64,000 nucleotides of DNA, taken from Sycon ciliatum. Taxonomy: Eukaryota > Porifera > Calcarea > Leucosolenida > Sycettidae. The position numbers and the translations under genes are program-made. Positions 49,036 through 60,276 of this stretch are shown piece by piece (the first letter of the stretch is position 1; each line of letters starts with the position of its first letter). Below the pieces are notes generated by a model. That model was not told where the DNA came from, did not search any database, and saw only the letters and a program-made list of their open reading frames with translations. The stretch is taken from the NCBI RefSeq assembly GCF_964019385.1, contig NC_088655.1:15237540-15301539 (forward strand), given 5' to 3'.

Positions 49036-49356
49036 CAAGAGTACATAACCCCCCAAGAGTGTGCAACTCCCACATACCCTGCTGTCCCGACAGAATTTCA
49101 AGTTGACGTCATTATTTATGACGCAATGCTCCTTGCACCAGTGATTTACAACATGTGTACGGGTGTCAACGCATCGCACGTTTTTCTTTGTAATAATTTG
49201 TACAGGATCGATCGGCTTCGGTCTACCACAGGTTCCGGATTCGTCTGATAATCCGTGTACAGTGCGCATTGCATCATCAAAATGACGTCAACTTGAAATT
49301 CTGTCGGGACAGCACCCATAGTGGAGTTGCACACTCTGGGGGGTTATGTACTCTTG
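49036..49356. mobile_element. CAAGAG MITE, copy 4 (7-bp TSD)
   Basis: Flanked by GTGTTTG (49029-49035, 49357-49363). Inverted repeats of about 80 bp with an unrelated core. Confidence 0.85.
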
Positions 49357-49399
49357 GTGTTTGTTATATCTGGAGTAGACTGGGCACTGGCTACATTAA

Positions 49400-49828
49400 C
49401 CTTTTGAGCCCAGGCCCATTGAAAACCTCCGACACGCAGCACAATTTTCAAATTTTCTCTATGTGAGCAAACTTGATTTCAAACGATTCTTTCATGTATC
49501 CTGAGCACAGAACTGTTTTTGTTTTGGAAATACAACAAAGATTACAAAAGTTATGACCGTTTTCAGAAAGGTAGTTTTACTCAAAATTGGTATTTTGAAA
49601 TGTATGCACGCGCATGTAACTCCAGTTCAAACTTACGGAGCGACTCGCATTTTTTACTGTACTCGTACATCCTAGGAGTCCTCTGTGCAGCGGTACAGCT
49701 CGACGCCACGCCACGGAGGAAACGCGGAATCAATGTAGTTCCGTACTGACTCGTGACGTTCTAGAACGTCACGCGTGTCACAGTGGTAGTGGTCATGACA
49801 TGTCAGAACGTCACGCGTGCTCAAAAGG
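49400..49828. mobile_element. piggyBac-like MITE with TTAA target sites
   Basis: CCTTTTGAGC...GCTCAAAAGG flanked by TTAA (49396-49399, 49829-49832). The termini resemble those at 9721-10330. Confidence 0.7.
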
Positions 49829-50022
49829 TTAATTAAATGTTGATGATGCCAGCATCTTCATTTGGTCCGTCATACAGTAGTGCCAAGTGGTAGGTTCTTT
49901 TTTCGACCAGACGACGCTTGCGAACACCAGCACGAACAGTTCACCAGCAGTACTCCACAGCAGGAAGCACATGTAGCTACTCCTGACAAGCTTGTTTCGT
50001 TCCATAACATAATGGGAACTGA

Positions 50023-52463
50023 TCAGTGCGCTTTCTTCATCGCCTCTTCGTCCATGTACATCGACGTGAGCTTCTTGCCGATGCTCTCGTGGATTTCCAA
50101 GTACTTTGCCACGCACCGGTCGAGACAGACCGCCTCTCCCTTGGTGATGTCGCCTTCCCGGTACTTGGGCGGGATGCACTTTGTATGGCAGGCCTGCGTT
50201 AGTCTACGTAACACAATGCACGCACGCACACACACACCACACACACACACACACCACACACACACACGCACACACAGACACACACACAGACACACACACG
50301 CACGCACACACAGACACGCACACATACCATTGGACCATTGGACGCCCATCGCCAGAGGCGATGATAGCGATGCTACAGCAGAAGCCATAGCAGCTTGTGC
50401 TGGGATTGCACCATTCAACAGCTTGCAAGGCTGAAGAATTGACCGCCACTATTCAGCCTGGTCTACACCACACGGCTATGAAGTGGCTTTTTCTGGCACA
50501 CATACACAGACACAGACACGCACACACACGCACACACACAGACACACACGCACACACAGACACGCACAGACACACAGACACACACACACAGACACGCACA
50601 CACACACACACACACTTGTACTTGTTGCTCACTGCCAAAACTGGTCACATGGGTCTCCCCGGGAGAGGGGAGAGAGACTCAAAAGGAATCTTGGAAAGAT
50701 GACTCAATTGGCTATTGAACCGCCCAACGGCCGACACCCCCTGAAATCCCCAAAACTCTGGGTGGACTTGAAAATGATCCCACTTATGGGCTCACCACAC
50801 CTCAGTAAGTGGGTGAAGACAAGGTGCAGAAAAAAGATTGACGGCATCAGGGTATCCGTCCCGGGATCCTACTGCAGTTACCCCTGCCCCCAGTGAAGGT
50901 AATACTTGCTACTAGCGTGGGTGGCTAAATCAGAGTGGATCTGATATAAGCTTCACTAGCACCATTGATTACAAAAGAGTTAATCTAGCCAGAAGCAGTC
51001 CATGGTTAACAGGTATTTATACTTCAAATAGAAAGTATATGAACCCTGGAACCAACAAAGGTGGCAGGTACAACATTACACCTTCAAGTCGCCGAGCCCG
51101 TTGGCAACAGACCCAACACAATCAGGCATAAGTGTACCCACCAACTGAACTAGCTGGCACGCACACCCACACACACACACCACGTACCACGTATACGCCC
51201 GTCGCAAGAGAAGCACGCAAATCTGCAAATGCACTGGATGTGCACCCACAGATTTTCTCTTATAGCAACGATAGCGAGCAAGATCTGAATGAGACAGATC
51301 AAGACTTGCGCCAGATAACTGTCTAATCCACACAACTGGCGAAACCATGTGAATCGACCACCAATGTACACCTGGTCTACACCACACGGAGTACATCGGC
51401 ATAAAACGGCCAAGACAGTTACCTATGCACACCCTACACTTACTGGGGTAACCAGTATAGACAGCACGCTGCTTTGATAGAAGCAGACACTAGATGCACT
51501 GGTACCTTGAAGTTAAATTGGAGTTACATTACCAACCAGCCTCGGCTACTGAGTACTGGGAACCCAGAGCCAACAGACATACCAACAACCTCAGCCATAA
51601 AAGCTATATAGTAACGACACACTGGATCGTGAAGCCGAAACTAGTCCAACTTCCAAATGCTTTGGCAAGAAGGTAGCCTTCCGACAGGTTGGACACACAC
51701 GCACACACACACATCGGTGTTACTACGGTCTAGCAGTAGGCGCACAGGAATGATCCACTTTCACCAGGTCTTAGACTCTTACAGTTACAGCGGGCCCTGT
51801 ATAATCCGGCACCATTCGTGCCACGGAAATTCTGCTGGATTCGGGAAGGTGCTGGTCTGATTAGAAAATCTGATTTACTGCTGCAATGTACATGAAAAGG
51901 ACATTTTGGTTACTGAAAATTCTGCTGGTTTATAGAGGGTACTGGTTTATAAAGTGCTGGATTAAAGAGGAACGACTGTAGCAGCAGTTTGTCCAACCAA
52001 GTCCCTGGCCCAAACACACCACAGCTTGAGTGACTAAAACGACTGTCCCGCTAAACCATTACATCATCATGTTAAATAAAAAATATTCTCACAATCTACC
52101 AAATACAGTATGTCATCCCGATAAACCCGCAACGTAGGGTTGAGCGTTGAGATGCCCAGCCTCAATTTTAGCCTATTTTTAAGTTCACAATGAAAGCGAC
52201 CATCAGAGCACGTACATTGAGATCGTAGCTAGAATCACTTTAGAGAAGCAATCTAATTATTTGAAGCAAGTTGCAGCAAAGCAGCAACAAACTGTGGACG
52301 TGTTGGCAGAGGTGTAGAAAATGAAATGATCCACATGCACAACAAATCTTGGACAGTCTAGAATCAAGGCTAAAAAATAAAATAAAAAAACTCACCGACT
52401 GTACATATCAGTCATCACCTCCACCTCTAGGTCAGCAACCTGTCGCTGTCTGTTGGCATCCAT
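50023..52463 (-). CDS. TIMM10: Mitochondrial import chaperone Tim10 (2 exons)
   Basis: Small TIM protein of the mitochondrial intermembrane space. With Tim9 it forms the hexamer that escorts hydrophobic precursors to TIM22 and SAM. Exon 1 is 52463-52396 (start [20 protein letters not shown]). Exon 2 is 50203-50023 and contains the twin CX3C motifs CHTKC and CLDRC within [19 protein letters not shown]. The join completes an Arg codon and gives 82 residues (usual size about 80-90). Donor gtgag and acceptor ttacgtag are canonical. The 2.2-kb intron contains an antisense SINE fragment, two CA-rich tracts and a 550-bp repeat shared with the SLC37A4 intron. Confidence 0.93.
50328..50500 (-). mobile_element. 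SINE tail fragment, antisense
   Basis: Reverse complement of the SINE tail, between two (CA)n-rich tracts in the TIMM10 intron. Confidence 0.65.
50615..51170. repeat. 550-bp interspersed repeat, copy 2 (TIMM10 intron)
   Basis: Same orientation and same (CA)n borders as copy 1, about 95% identical by eye. Confidence 0.8.
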
Positions 52464-53372
52464 TGCTAAGAATACTGTAAGGTTCACTTCCAAGAAGGAG
52501 ATTGCAAGAATACAATTTGTTGTGACCGACGATGAGAGAAGTGTAGCTACAAGAAAATGAGCTGTATCGAAAATGTTTTTTCTTCGGTTTTTCGAATGAG
52601 TAGCTAGCTGTTGATCCAGCCATTTTCTCTATGGCAACGCGTGCTACCGCTACGGGATATTCCCGGCCGCCCGGCCGGATCTCGAGCTGAGCCTCGTATC
52701 GAGCTAGCTAGCCGCGGTACATTTTGATTTTTGAAAGACTTTCAAAAATCTGTGCTCCTGTCAGATCTGAAGTGAAAGCATGCTGCATTCCACTTCCAGT
52801 CCCGCTGTGTTAGGTCCTGGACATGATAATGATACTTGATAGAAGCCTAGGGCCTAGGCGCTAGGCTGCAGACTGTCCTTTACATCTACGTAGCAAGGGA
52901 TTTCGCTCGTGAACGACCTGCTGCATGCTGTCTAGTCTGCGTCGAAATGCAGATGAGAAACAGACTTCCTCGAAATCGTACTGTTTTTATAATGTGAAAA
53001 GTAAGTTGGCGAACTAAAAATATTTATTACGATTGTTGTGTGCATTGTGCAGGGAGTACATGTACTAGCTAGCAAGACTCCAAGAGTACACAACCCCAGC
53101 AGGCCCAGGGGGTTGGTTACGTATATACACTGTACTCTTGGTACTAGTCTACTAGTTGTACAATAAGTCTGATCTATTATTGTAACGATCATGTTTTCGA
53201 CTTCGACAGCATGCATGTTACAAGGCGAGGACCCACATGCACAGTGCTCCTGACCACAGCCAAAATAACCATGACAACCATGATAACCATGACAACCATG
53301 ATAACCATGACAACCATGATAACCATGATAACCCGGTTGGCAGAGTCCCGGCGGGCTTGCGACCATTTGAAC

Positions 53373-53685
53373 CAAGAGTACATACCCCCCCTAGAGTGCA
53401 TGTGCAACCGTGACCTGATCCAGCTCTGCATAGGGTCTTGGTCGAACGTACATGTAGTCGGATCTTCTGATGTAATCCACATTCCACACCAGCACAAGGC
53501 CGGTTTCGAGGCAGGGCACCGTTATTTTTGATCCGAGAGTCCCCGCGACTTCCCGGGTTCCCCTCAGATGTGTACGGTATTATGACGCAAAGATCCGACT
53601 ACACTCGACCAAGACCCTATGCAGAGCTGGATCGGGCGTTGCACACTCTGGGGGGGGGGGGGGGGGGGGGGGGTATGTACTCTTG
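53373..53685. mobile_element. CAAGAG MITE, copy 5 (7-bp TSD)
   Basis: Flanked by TTTGAAC (53366-53372, 53686-53692). The inner repeat matches copy 3. It contains a poly(G) run of about 24 near its right end. Confidence 0.85.
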
Positions 53686-54934
53686 TTTGAACCGTATGGG
53701 GAAAAAAACCCCGGTTTGGACCGGGCCTCTTTATCCTAGGGACGGTGGTTGACTTTGGAATTTGTTGTGCCTTTTTGGCTGATATTGTGTTGTTGGTGGT
53801 GGTGGTGGTCCTCGCCTTGTACTACTCTCTGGTTGTGGGTGTCACCTAGTGTTGGGGGGGGGGGGGGGGGGGGAGCACACTTAGAGTCACAGGCTACAAA
53901 TCTTCACTTCTACAACTCCCAGGACGGCCTCTTCACTGCGAGTAACGTTTTAAAGCCGTCACAAAATGTTCAGTCCTGGCCTATCAACAGGATGAAAAAG
54001 GGGCGTTTAATTTGTCACTCTTTCAGTCTTTGACTTTTCGAGGAGTTTCGTTTTTCTGAAGAGGTGGCTTATTGATCTCCAGAGACCGAAAGTCTCCTCG
54101 AAAGTCCACAACTTTAACTGGTGTCGGGGAGAGGGGGATTAGTTCCGAAGAGTTTGGAATAGCTACGTCGAGATGGTTGATTGGATCGGACGTCATTATC
54201 GCCATGACAATTCCACTGAAAAACTGTAAAATGATTGAAGCCGTTCTATTGGGATACTTCAACTAATCTCCTCTAAGTAGGCATATGTGGATAATGCCGG
54301 CACAAAAATTGGCAGAATTCGGTACTTTTTCTGGTAAGTTTCATGCATGTTTGGTATGTGGATAAAGAAATGGAGCAGAATTCGAGGAATTGCCCGCCAT
54401 AAGGTTTGTATGGTTCTGCCAATTTCACTGCTTTTCGAGCAGAATCTGCCACCTTTTCGAGCATTATCCGCACACCTCTACCTCTAAGACGTTTCTCGAA
54501 AAGGTGATGAGGACAATTCGAACAGTAGTAGGGACCAAGCCGGTTCTGGGACAGATAAGTGGTTATGAATGGGTACTTGAACTTTGCGGTTGTTAATTAA
54601 GTGGCCACTTGACCTTTTAATTGGATAAGTGGTAATGAAGTGGCCACTTGAGATCTGAAGTGGTTTTGAAGTGGGCCAGGTGTCATATTTAATTGGATTA
54701 ATGATTAAGTGGTGTTTGAAGTGCCTCTCGGCGTCATAATTGCTTTTAAAGTGGTGGGTGTGGTTGTTGATAAGAGTCACTGTCTGGGAATGTGTTCTGG
54801 AACCTTCTAGGTATTCCCAGGCTAATTAGAACTAGCTCTACGGATGTCATAGGGGGGGTATTTTAGGAGGTGTGACTCATTTATAAATTGATATATGATG
54901 CAGCGTTTACTGGAAAATGTGATCAGTTAGCATA

Positions 54935-55708
54935 ATGGATATTGAAGAGCAATTTGAAATACTGCGTGCGTACAAGGAGCGTCAACGCGCCGTCGTTGAG
55001 CATGACGATGACCCTTGTCCTGATGCCCCTCCTCCTAGTCCAAACATTGACAAATGTTTTCATAATCATCAAGTTGTGAACGAGGGGCACTTTGTGTGTA
55101 CTGTATGCGGACTTGTTCTTGATAGCGTGCTGTTGCCGGAGGTGAATTTTACGGAGAGATGCATTCTCCCACGGCTATATGCAGCTCGGGAGCGATTGAC
55201 TGCCGTCGACAGACATCTGGTACGCTTCATGCAGAAGACTGGTGTCCTGCTGAACCTTCACGGTGTGCTGGAACCGTTGCAGTACATGAAGAAGGAGAGT
55301 GGCTACAAGAGCCTGAACTATGCCATAGCTCTGACATGCATCTGTGCTGAGCACGACGAGATTTGCCAGAAGCTTCAGCCATATCTTCCAAAGAGCCATG
55401 TGGCGTGGGCACGATCCAGCAAGCTAATGAGTTGCAAACCGCAGCAATTTTCGAAAGCCTGGCTCCGCCAACTTCTAATCCGTACAAAACCTCTTACCCC
55501 TTTTCAGCTGAAGAAGTTTAAGCAGAATATCCGAGAGTTTAATTCTGAGGAGAAGGAACTGATGCAAAGACTAATCCAATCTTACGGGTGCTGTGAACCT
55601 CGTGTGGAATTAATTCCTGCGGAGATGAAATGTGCGCTGTACCGTTTCTCAAGTGCCATGTGTAGGGCGAGGAAGATGATGATGAAGGGTACCGTTGCCG
55701 CTGTATAA
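54935..55708 (+). CDS. TFIIB-like zinc-ribbon protein of the Polinton-like element
   Basis: 257 residues, complete, from ATG 54935 to stop. Residues about 41-70 (CFHNHQVVNEGHFVCTVCGL, then VLDSVLL) match the N-terminal zinc ribbon of transcription factor IIB: a Cys/His pair, a GxFVCxxCGxV knuckle, then D. The rest is helical and basic and could be degenerate cyclin folds; I cannot confirm them by eye. A TFIIB homologue would let the element steer host RNA polymerase II, as large DNA viruses do (inference). The gene lies inside the terminal repeat, so its 3' two thirds are present again at 61247-61615 (-) and 62505-62873 (+). Those copies lack the zinc ribbon and carry a frameshift. Confidence 0.6.
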   Translation: MDIEEQFEILRAYKERQRAVVEHDDDPCPDAPPPSPNIDKCFHNHQVVNEGHFVCTVCGLVLDSVLLPEVNFTERCILPRLYAARERLTAVDRHLVRFMQKTGVLLNLHGVLEPLQYMKKESGYKSLNYAIALTCICAEHDEICQKLQPYLPKSHVAWARSSKLMSCKPQQFSKAWLRQLLIRTKPLTPFQLKKFKQNIREFNSEEKELMQRLIQSYGCCEPRVELIPAEMKCALYRFSSAMCRARKMMMKGTVAAV

Positions 55709-55942
55709 AACCCCTGACCTCTTAATTTTCCATCATTTCGCAAAGCATCCTTGCCAAGTCACAAGTAATTGTTGTTGTTGTCTTCATCCTTGCTATTACT
55801 TTGGTGAAGAAGAAGAAGAAGAAGAAGAAGAAGAAGAAGAAGAAGAAGAAGAAGAAGAAGAAGAAGAAGAAGAAGAAGAAGAAGAAGAAGAAGAAGAAAA
55901 AACAACAACAACAACAACAACAACAACAAGAAGAAGAAGATC

Positions 55943-56520
55943 ATGAACATGTGGTCTATTTTGAAAGATCATGGTGAGGACGGCCATTGTCCAATGGGTG
56001 CGCTGATGCGTTGTGCTGCGCGGTTGGGAATCGCAACCTCGCTGACAAACCTGGTGGAACCTTTCAATGGAGACCATGGATATGACCAAGCAGTTGTTGA
56101 AAGTCACCCCATAACCAACTTGATCTGGATTGCTGCCAAGGACATGGCTTGCTGCGGGCGGAAAGAACTACTTGATGTAGTGAAGCTGCTGTTTCCAGTT
56201 GATCCAAGCCCTGATGGAAGTACGCCTAGTACTGCTACTGGCAAGTCGGACATTGCTCAACGCCACCTCATGAAGAACCTATCCTGCGTGTTCAAGAAGG
56301 TGAAGAGCACCCCTTCCAGTAACAACATTAGTATGATCATCGTGTTGGTTGCAATGCTCATTCTCTTGTGTGAAGAAGTGTCGCTGAGAGGATACGATCA
56401 TGAGCTGCACTGCACTCTAGTTGAGTTCTTCGATCGAGAACTGCATGCTCTTGACGTGGTGCACTACAAGCGTTGTCAGCAAACTCAATACTCGACATCC
56501 ATCCCCCCCCCCCCCCTCCT

Positions 56521-56556
<36 letters not shown>

Positions 56557-56566
56557 TTTGACATGT

Positions 56567-56618
<52 letters not shown>

Positions 56619-56659
56619 AAATCATCATCATCATCATAATACATGACGTTATTCATTAA
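55943..56659 (+). CDS. Unknown protein encoded in the terminal repeat
   Basis: Open frame MNMWSILKDHGEDGHCPMGA... of 238 residues. About the first 185 are complex sequence; the end is proline and Thr-His runs from poly(C) and (CA)n. A hydrophobic stretch (ISMIIVLVAMLILLCEEVSL) could be a membrane helix or buried helix. It occurs in all three terminal-repeat copies (60142-60879 - and 63241-63972 +). In those a one-base deletion (accatgg to acctgg) shifts the N-terminal frame. I recognise no family. Conservation of the C-terminal frame in all copies suggests it was a real gene. Confidence 0.5.
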
Positions 56660-56679
56660 AAACATTTTATTATAATTTA

Positions 56680-56934
56680 TCAATACACTTGGTAAAGAAA
56701 ACGGAATGAATCATAAATGTTGTAGTTTCTGTACACACCTGTGATGGTATCGTCCATTCTCAGTACGGCTTGATTGGCATGGAGTGGGTTGGAAGTGAAT
56801 GACAGCGTGCACTTGTTCTTCCTGGGTGTTTGACTGTGTGACATCCAGTAGCGTATCTCCTTTGTCCCGCGCTCTGCAGCATCTGCAGGGTATCCAACTA
56901 GAATGTATAACCCAAGCGGCACATGCAGCGACAT
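56680..56934 (-). pseudogene. Fragment of an unidentified Polinton-type gene
   Basis: 84-residue open frame on the - strand ending TGVYRNYNIYDSFRFLYQVY and stopping at the terminal-repeat border. It has the look of a conserved protein C-terminus, perhaps a structural gene of the element, but I cannot assign it. Its 5' end runs into the 5' end of the polymerase fragment, so both genes appear truncated at one deletion junction near 56900-56935. Confidence 0.4.
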
Positions 56935-58525
56935 GGGCGACTACCATGATCTCTACCTGAAGACCGATGTGCACCTTCTTGCAGATGTGTTTGAGAAATT
57001 TAGATGCACTGCAATGGCCACGTACGATTTGGACCCGACACACTACTACACCCTGCCTGGATTCGCGTGGGACGCCCTTCTGAAACATACAGGAATCTCG
57101 CTCACTCTGCTGGACGACGTGGACATGCATCTGTTCGTCGAGCGCGGTCTTCGTGGCGGTGTTACAATGGCGTCACACCGCCACGCCAGGGCGAACAACA
57201 AGTACATGAGCTCACACGACCCTGAGCAGGCGTCAACATATCTTCAATACCTCGACGCGAACAACCTGTACGGCTGGGCCATGTCGCAGCACTTGCCGAC
57301 ATCAAAATTCCAGTGGTGTGCCCCCAGTGACGAACTCCTGCAGAAGATCCTCACCCAGCCAGATGACGCAGACACTGGGTACATGGTGGAGTGTGATCTG
57401 TCAGTGCCCACAGAGTTCCACGATCGCCTGAACGACTACCCACCCGCACCGGAGCGTGTAACCATCACCGAGAGTATGATGTCGCCATACCAGCGCGACT
57501 TGATTGCAGCAGATCCTGTCTCCGGACTGAGTGCTCCGAAACTGGTCCCGAACCTCATGCCGAAGCAGCGCTACGTAGCACACTACCGTAACCTCAGGCT
57601 GTACAGTCGTCTAGGTCTGAGGATCGATGCTGTACACCGCGTGCTCAGTTTCCGCCAAGCTCCGTGGATGAAGCCCTACATCCAGCTGAACACGGAGCTT
57701 CGGAAGAAGGCGAAGAACGATTTCGAGAAGGACTTCTTCAAATTAATGAATAACGCTGTGTTTGGGAAGACAATGGAGAATGTGAGAAGAAGGATCTCCA
57801 TTAGACTGCTGCGTGTGGAAGACGAGGAAGATACCATTCTCACAGCTGTGGCTAAGTCCACCTACGTCCGCCATGTCCTCTTCGACAACGGGCTTGTGGG
57901 CGTCGAGAACAGGAAGCTTGCGGTCCACCTCAACAAGCCGGTGTACGTTGGCATGAGCATCCTGGAGCTGAGCAAGGAGCTCATGTACAGATTTTACTAT
58001 GACGAGCTCCAGCCACGCTACGGAGACCGCATGAGCCTGCTGTACACAGACACGGACTCGCTGGTGCTGCTGTTCCGCACGGAGGACCTCTATGCGGACA
58101 TGAAGAGTATGGCCGATCAGTACGACACCAGCAACTTTAGCCCCGACAGTCCTCTGTACAGCGAGAGTAATAAGAAGGTTGTAGGTAAATTTAAGGACGA
58201 GCTCGGAGGGAAGCTCATGACAGAGTTCGTGGCGCTCAGATCCAAAATGTACGCGTACGATGGCGAGGAGAGTGGTCAGCGTGCAAAGGGCGTCAAGAGA
58301 GCGGTGACGAGAAGATTCACGATCGCGGACTACCGTCAGTGTCTGGTCGACAGGACGAGGATGTCACACGCAATGACCACCCTGCGCAGCCATTCGCATC
58401 GTATCTTCACCGAGACGATGACCAAGTCGTCTTTGTCGCCGTTCGACAGCAAACGATACATCCGAACGGACGGTGTCAGCACACTTGCACATGGGCACCA
58501 CCGCATCGCACTGCTGGATGACTGA
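56903..58525 (+). CDS. polB: Polinton-type DNA polymerase B (DNA_pol_B_2), N-terminally truncated
   Basis: Family B polymerase of the protein-primed type that replicates Polintons. In 540 residues I see the last exonuclease motif (DYHDLYLKTDVHLLADVF, residues 13-30), motif A YLDANNLYGWAM (116-127), motif B FFKLMNNAVFGKTMENVRR (278-296) and the catalytic motif C YTDTDSL (381-387, both metal-binding Asp present). Full proteins are about 1000 residues or more. Most of the exonuclease domain and the N-terminal region are missing, so this copy cannot encode the usual enzyme although the palm is intact. The Met at 56903 is simply the first in frame after the truncation point. Base composition is more GC-rich and coding-like than the surroundings. 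Confidence 0.88.
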   Translation: MYNPSGTCSDMGDYHDLYLKTDVHLLADVFEKFRCTAMATYDLDPTHYYTLPGFAWDALLKHTGISLTLLDDVDMHLFVERGLRGGVTMASHRHARANNKYMSSHDPEQASTYLQYLDANNLYGWAMSQHLPTSKFQWCAPSDELLQKILTQPDDADTGYMVECDLSVPTEFHDRLNDYPPAPERVTITESMMSPYQRDLIAADPVSGLSAPKLVPNLMPKQRYVAHYRNLRLYSRLGLRIDAVHRVLSFRQAPWMKPYIQLNTELRKKAKNDFEKDFFKLMNNAVFGKTMENVRRRISIRLLRVEDEEDTILTAVAKSTYVRHVLFDNGLVGVENRKLAVHLNKPVYVGMSILELSKELMYRFYYDELQPRYGDRMSLLYTDTDSLVLLFRTEDLYADMKSMADQYDTSNFSPDSPLYSESNKKVVGKFKDELGGKLMTEFVALRSKMYAYDGEESGQRAKGVKRAVTRRFTIADYRQCLVDRTRMSHAMTTLRSHSHRIFTETMTKSSLSPFDSKRYIRTDGVSTLAHGHHRIALLDD

Positions 58526-58825
58526 ACAATGATGGTTGTGGTTGACAATCACAATTATTAGTCACACCCTGTACCATATCAATTCCATTTGTCTAATGAG
58601 TTACTGATCTTGATCTTGATGATGATGATGATGATGTTGATGTTATTATTTTTCTACATACTACATAATTTTGTTTTCTCCATAACTTAACTAGACTTTT
58701 AATATAGCTAAACATAATTGCGTGAAATGCAATTGCACAGTTGATGATGTTTACGATGATGGCAATGTTTGATGTTGATGTTGATGTTGATGATGATAAT
58801 AAGAATAAGATTGCTCTTGTCGGCA

Positions 58826-59680
58826 GCTAGAGCTTGCTCAATTGTCCGTTGTCAATCCAGGAGTTGAACTTGTCCGGGTAGCCTTTCCACTTGACCAGAG
58901 ACTGTCCGGGGCGTTTGCGCAGGACTTTCTCCACGCGGAACTTGGTTTTCCTTGGTTTTCTGCAGTTGATGTTCGTAGAAACTGCCCTGAATAGGCTCGT
59001 TCATGAGATCTCGAATGTTGTAGGTGGGTGGTTGGGTGGGTAGAACTCTATTCACGACGAACACCTCTTCAGTCCAATTGGGTGTGTAGCCCTTTTTCGA
59101 AATGAGCTTTGCTCACAGCAATTCTCACTTCATCGTTCACAGCATAGCGTCGCCGCGCTGTGCGTGCATCTGGACTTTTGCTGGGGTGATCCTGTACAAA
59201 CGATGCATTACGCTCCTCGGACGCCTCGGCAGGTTTCATACCAATACTGCGGTACGGTGCTTGCTGGTGTTGTAGTCATGTACAAGTTTGGACTTTGGGT
59301 AGCACTTTGATGTAGACATTTTGTTGATTTTGCTGTAAAGTGTTTCAGCGTTCTGTTGAATGGCTCTGCAGCCACCGCCCCTTGCCGTCGTTATGAGTGC
59401 TGTACATGCTAATACCGTTGTCAGCAAGCCACTGCTTGACTGTTGCGTTGTAGAACTCTTTACCCTCATCGACCCACAGCTTGCGAGGTGAGCGCTTGCT
59501 GCTGGTCACGATGCTGCGAAACGCATCTCTGACAAGTGCGCCCGTCTTGTTCTGGAGCGGTACAACCCACCATGCATAGGGACCGAAAAGATCGATGACG
59601 GTCATCAAATGTCGAGTGCCATTGTCATTTTTTTTTTTTTTTTTTTTGCAAACGCCTGCATGTCCACCAGATCTTCACTC
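58826..59680 (-). pseudogene. Polinton integrase (rve core and C-terminal domain), frameshifted
   Basis: Retroviral-type integrase expected to insert the element. On the - strand the core shows the first catalytic Asp in TVIDLFGPYAWWV and the second in LWVDEGKEFYN. The third (Glu) region lies after a frameshift near 59380. Downstream, after another frame change, comes the C-terminal SH3/chromo-like part (YNIRDLMNEPIQGSFYEHQL) with stop near 58850. An A18-like homopolymer (59630-59647 on the + strand as T) breaks the frame at the N-terminal side. At least three frame disruptions make it a pseudogene, unless some are sequencing errors in homopolymers. Confidence 0.8.
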
Positions 59681-59715
59681 CATTATGATAATTATGTCAT
59701 CCAACTCGTGCACTA

Positions 59716-60006
59716 TCACACGTCTGCGGGGGAAGCGTACACGTCTTGGTCTGTGCATTTCACTGGCTTTAAACGCTCCATCCACACATCATCGTCATCC
59801 TCACTAGCACTGACACCACTGTCAGTGCCTGGGGCAGCAGCAGCAGCAGTTGCACCGCTGTCACTCCCAACACCGCCAGTCCCACCACCTGCGGTGCCGT
59901 TTGTGATTGAATCACTGTCAACGTCCAGGATCACGGGATCCTTGTGCAACCTATTGTCAGTGAAGTCACAGTTAGTGGCGTGCAAGTACTCGCAAAGTAC
60001 CTTCAA
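59716..60006 (-). CDS. Unassigned ORF upstream of the integrase
   Basis: 96-residue frame with an Ala/Gly/Thr-rich middle (GTAGGGTGGVGSDSGATAAA) and an acidic patch (SEDDDD). It may be an N-terminal extension or zinc-binding part of the integrase gene, or an independent small protein. No motif is decisive. Confidence 0.3.
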   Translation of the reverse strand: MKVLCEYLHATNCDFTDNRLHKDPVILDVDSDSITNGTAGGGTGGVGSDSGATAAAAAPGTDSGVSASEDDDDVWMERLKPVKCTDQDVYASPADV

Positions 60007-60115
60007 TAGTACCCTGCTCCGAGAACAGTCTCCCTACGAGAACTGCATACCGACCACACACAGCAGTGCATGATAAAATTAAAAATAATAATAATAGAAA
60101 TATTGACTGGTTATA

Positions 60116-60159
60116 AAAATGTTATTGAATAAAGTCATGTATTATGATGATGATGATGG

Positions 60160-60197
<38 letters not shown>

Positions 60198-60206
60198 TGT
60201 GTGTGT

Positions 60207-60276
<70 letters not shown>

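Larger units (their letters stand above)
54588..56668 (+). repeat. Left terminal inverted repeat of the Polinton-like element
   Basis: Starts GGTTGTTAATTAAG and is rich in AAGTGG/CCACTT motifs over the first 200 bp, perhaps transposase or terminal-protein binding sites. It contains the intact TFIIB-like gene, a (GAA)n/(CAA)n stretch (55806-55929), an unknown gene, and poly(C) and (CA)n tracts (56505-56616). Homology with the other repeats ends around a short run after 'tacatgac'. Confidence 0.7.

Noticed and set aside
53084-53147. A sixth CAAGAG MITE at 53091-53140
   Set aside because: Both termini are present in a short element, but the flanking 7-mers (aagactc and gtactag) do not match, so I did not count it among the TSD-supported copies.
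55796-56107. Poly-Glu, poly-Leu and poly-Ser frames
   Set aside because: Derived from the (GAA)n repeat in the Polinton-like terminal repeat.
56903-58525. Host DNA polymerase gene
   Set aside because: Motif spacing, the YLDANNLYG motif A and the linked integrase and terminal repeats fit the Polinton protein-primed type, not a host replicative polymerase.
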